Source: Desulfobacterales bacterium (GTDB lineage: Bacteria > Desulfobacterota > Desulfobacteria > Desulfobacterales > JAHEIW01). From it: 53,703 nt of DNA. Below the pieces are notes generated by a model. That model was not told where the DNA came from and ran no database searches. It was given only the letters and a program-made list of their open reading frames with translations. The stretch lies in contig JAQYWI010000014.1 of the NCBI GenBank assembly GCA_030145015.1, positions 1 through 53,703 on the forward strand. Direction: 5' to 3'. How positions within the stretch are numbered: the first letter of the stretch is position 1; each line of letters opens with the position of its first letter. Made by a program: the position numbers and the translations under genes. This document shows, piece after piece, positions 53,580 to 53,703 of the stretch.

Positions 53580-53703
53580 GGGCGAGCATGCAAGTCGGTT
53601 TGTTTGAAAAAGCCCACTTTCGCACGGCGGGTGATCGCGGACTTTTGGTTGAATACGGTGACATTATTGATCCGGATGTGAATAACAAAGTCAGGTCCAT
53701 GGC
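53576..53703 (+). CDS. pxpB: 5-oxoprolinase subunit PxpB (N-terminal part, runs off window)
   Basis: About 42 codons are visible. After the leader MRASMQVGLFEKAHFR, the sequence TAGDRGLLVEYGDIIDPDVNNKVRSM matches the start of the KipI/PxpB allophanate-hydrolase subunit 1 family. The ATG at 53576 overlaps the pxpA stop (ATGA); a second ATG at 53588 is an alternative. It is the expected partner of PxpA, with pxpC probably beyond the window. Confidence 0.85.
   Translation, partial: MRASMQVGLFEKAHFRTAGDRGLLVEYGDIIDPDVNNKVRSM

Overview
The window reads as chromosomal DNA of a Gram-negative, probably anaerobic or facultative bacterium, most likely a member of the Desulfobacterota (the former Deltaproteobacteria). 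This rests on gene content: type IV pilus minor-pilin/PilY1 cassettes, sigma54-type promoters, a GEMM-type riboswitch, a three-subunit type-B succinate dehydrogenase/fumarate reductase, a Tol-Pal system and TRAP transport. No database comparison was possible, so the lineage is inference. No transposase, integrase, phage gene or CRISPR array was seen.

Bases 1-14,350 hold the 3' end of one PilY1 gene and then two complete cassettes in the same order: GspH/FimT-like pilin, PilV, PilW, PilX and PilY1. The first complete cassette also has a small secreted protein at its end. Each cassette has a -24/-12 (sigma54) promoter. The second also has a long leader with a GEMM-class cyclic-dinucleotide riboswitch, whose 3' strand is shared with an intrinsic terminator. 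The PilY1 at 4050-7130 has an in-frame UAA at codon 3 of its expected signal peptide.

Bases 14,390-22,222 are mainly minus-strand cell-envelope and proteostasis genes: a LysM protein, groES-groEL behind a sigma32-like promoter, an FmdB zinc ribbon, an HExxH protein, a membrane PilZ protein and hflK-hflC. A 32-codon plus-strand gene for a tiny basic AURKAIP1/COX24-like protein lies at 20,067. Bases 22,494-29,259 are a plus-strand information-processing block: a DciA-like protein, a TrmN6-like methyltransferase, two tRNA-Ser genes, dnaX, ybaB, recR, a cysteine-cluster protein and a hybrid histidine kinase. MscS, sdhC-sdhA-sdhB and an HD phosphohydrolase follow on the minus strand. Then come tolQRAB-pal-ybgF, ruvCAB, a SAM hydrolase with a repeat-tailed membrane protein, a CYTH protein, rplM-rpsI and a creatininase-family enzyme. 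The right end (47,968-53,703) is a catabolic locus: accC- and accB-like biotin enzymes, divergent from a DctPQM TRAP transporter followed by pxpA and pxpB (5-oxoprolinase subunits), which suggests 5-oxoproline (pyroglutamate) or related amide uptake and use.

The most unusual feature is intergenic. At least eleven gaps, many of them inside operons that are normally tightly packed (dnaX-ybaB-recR, ruvC-ruvA-ruvB), hold a snap-back element. Its two arms are degenerate tandem copies of a short word, and the second arm carries the reverse complement of the word in the first. The word differs from locus to locus (for example CTACTGG, GGGTTGCG, GGAAGCT, GGTATTC, GAACCCT, GAGTACGAG). I know of no named family that fits, and I regard this as the strongest candidate for an undescribed system here. 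Other dispersed repeats are a 222-bp element with 15-bp perfect terminal inverted repeats and a repeat of about 45 bp present in three copies.
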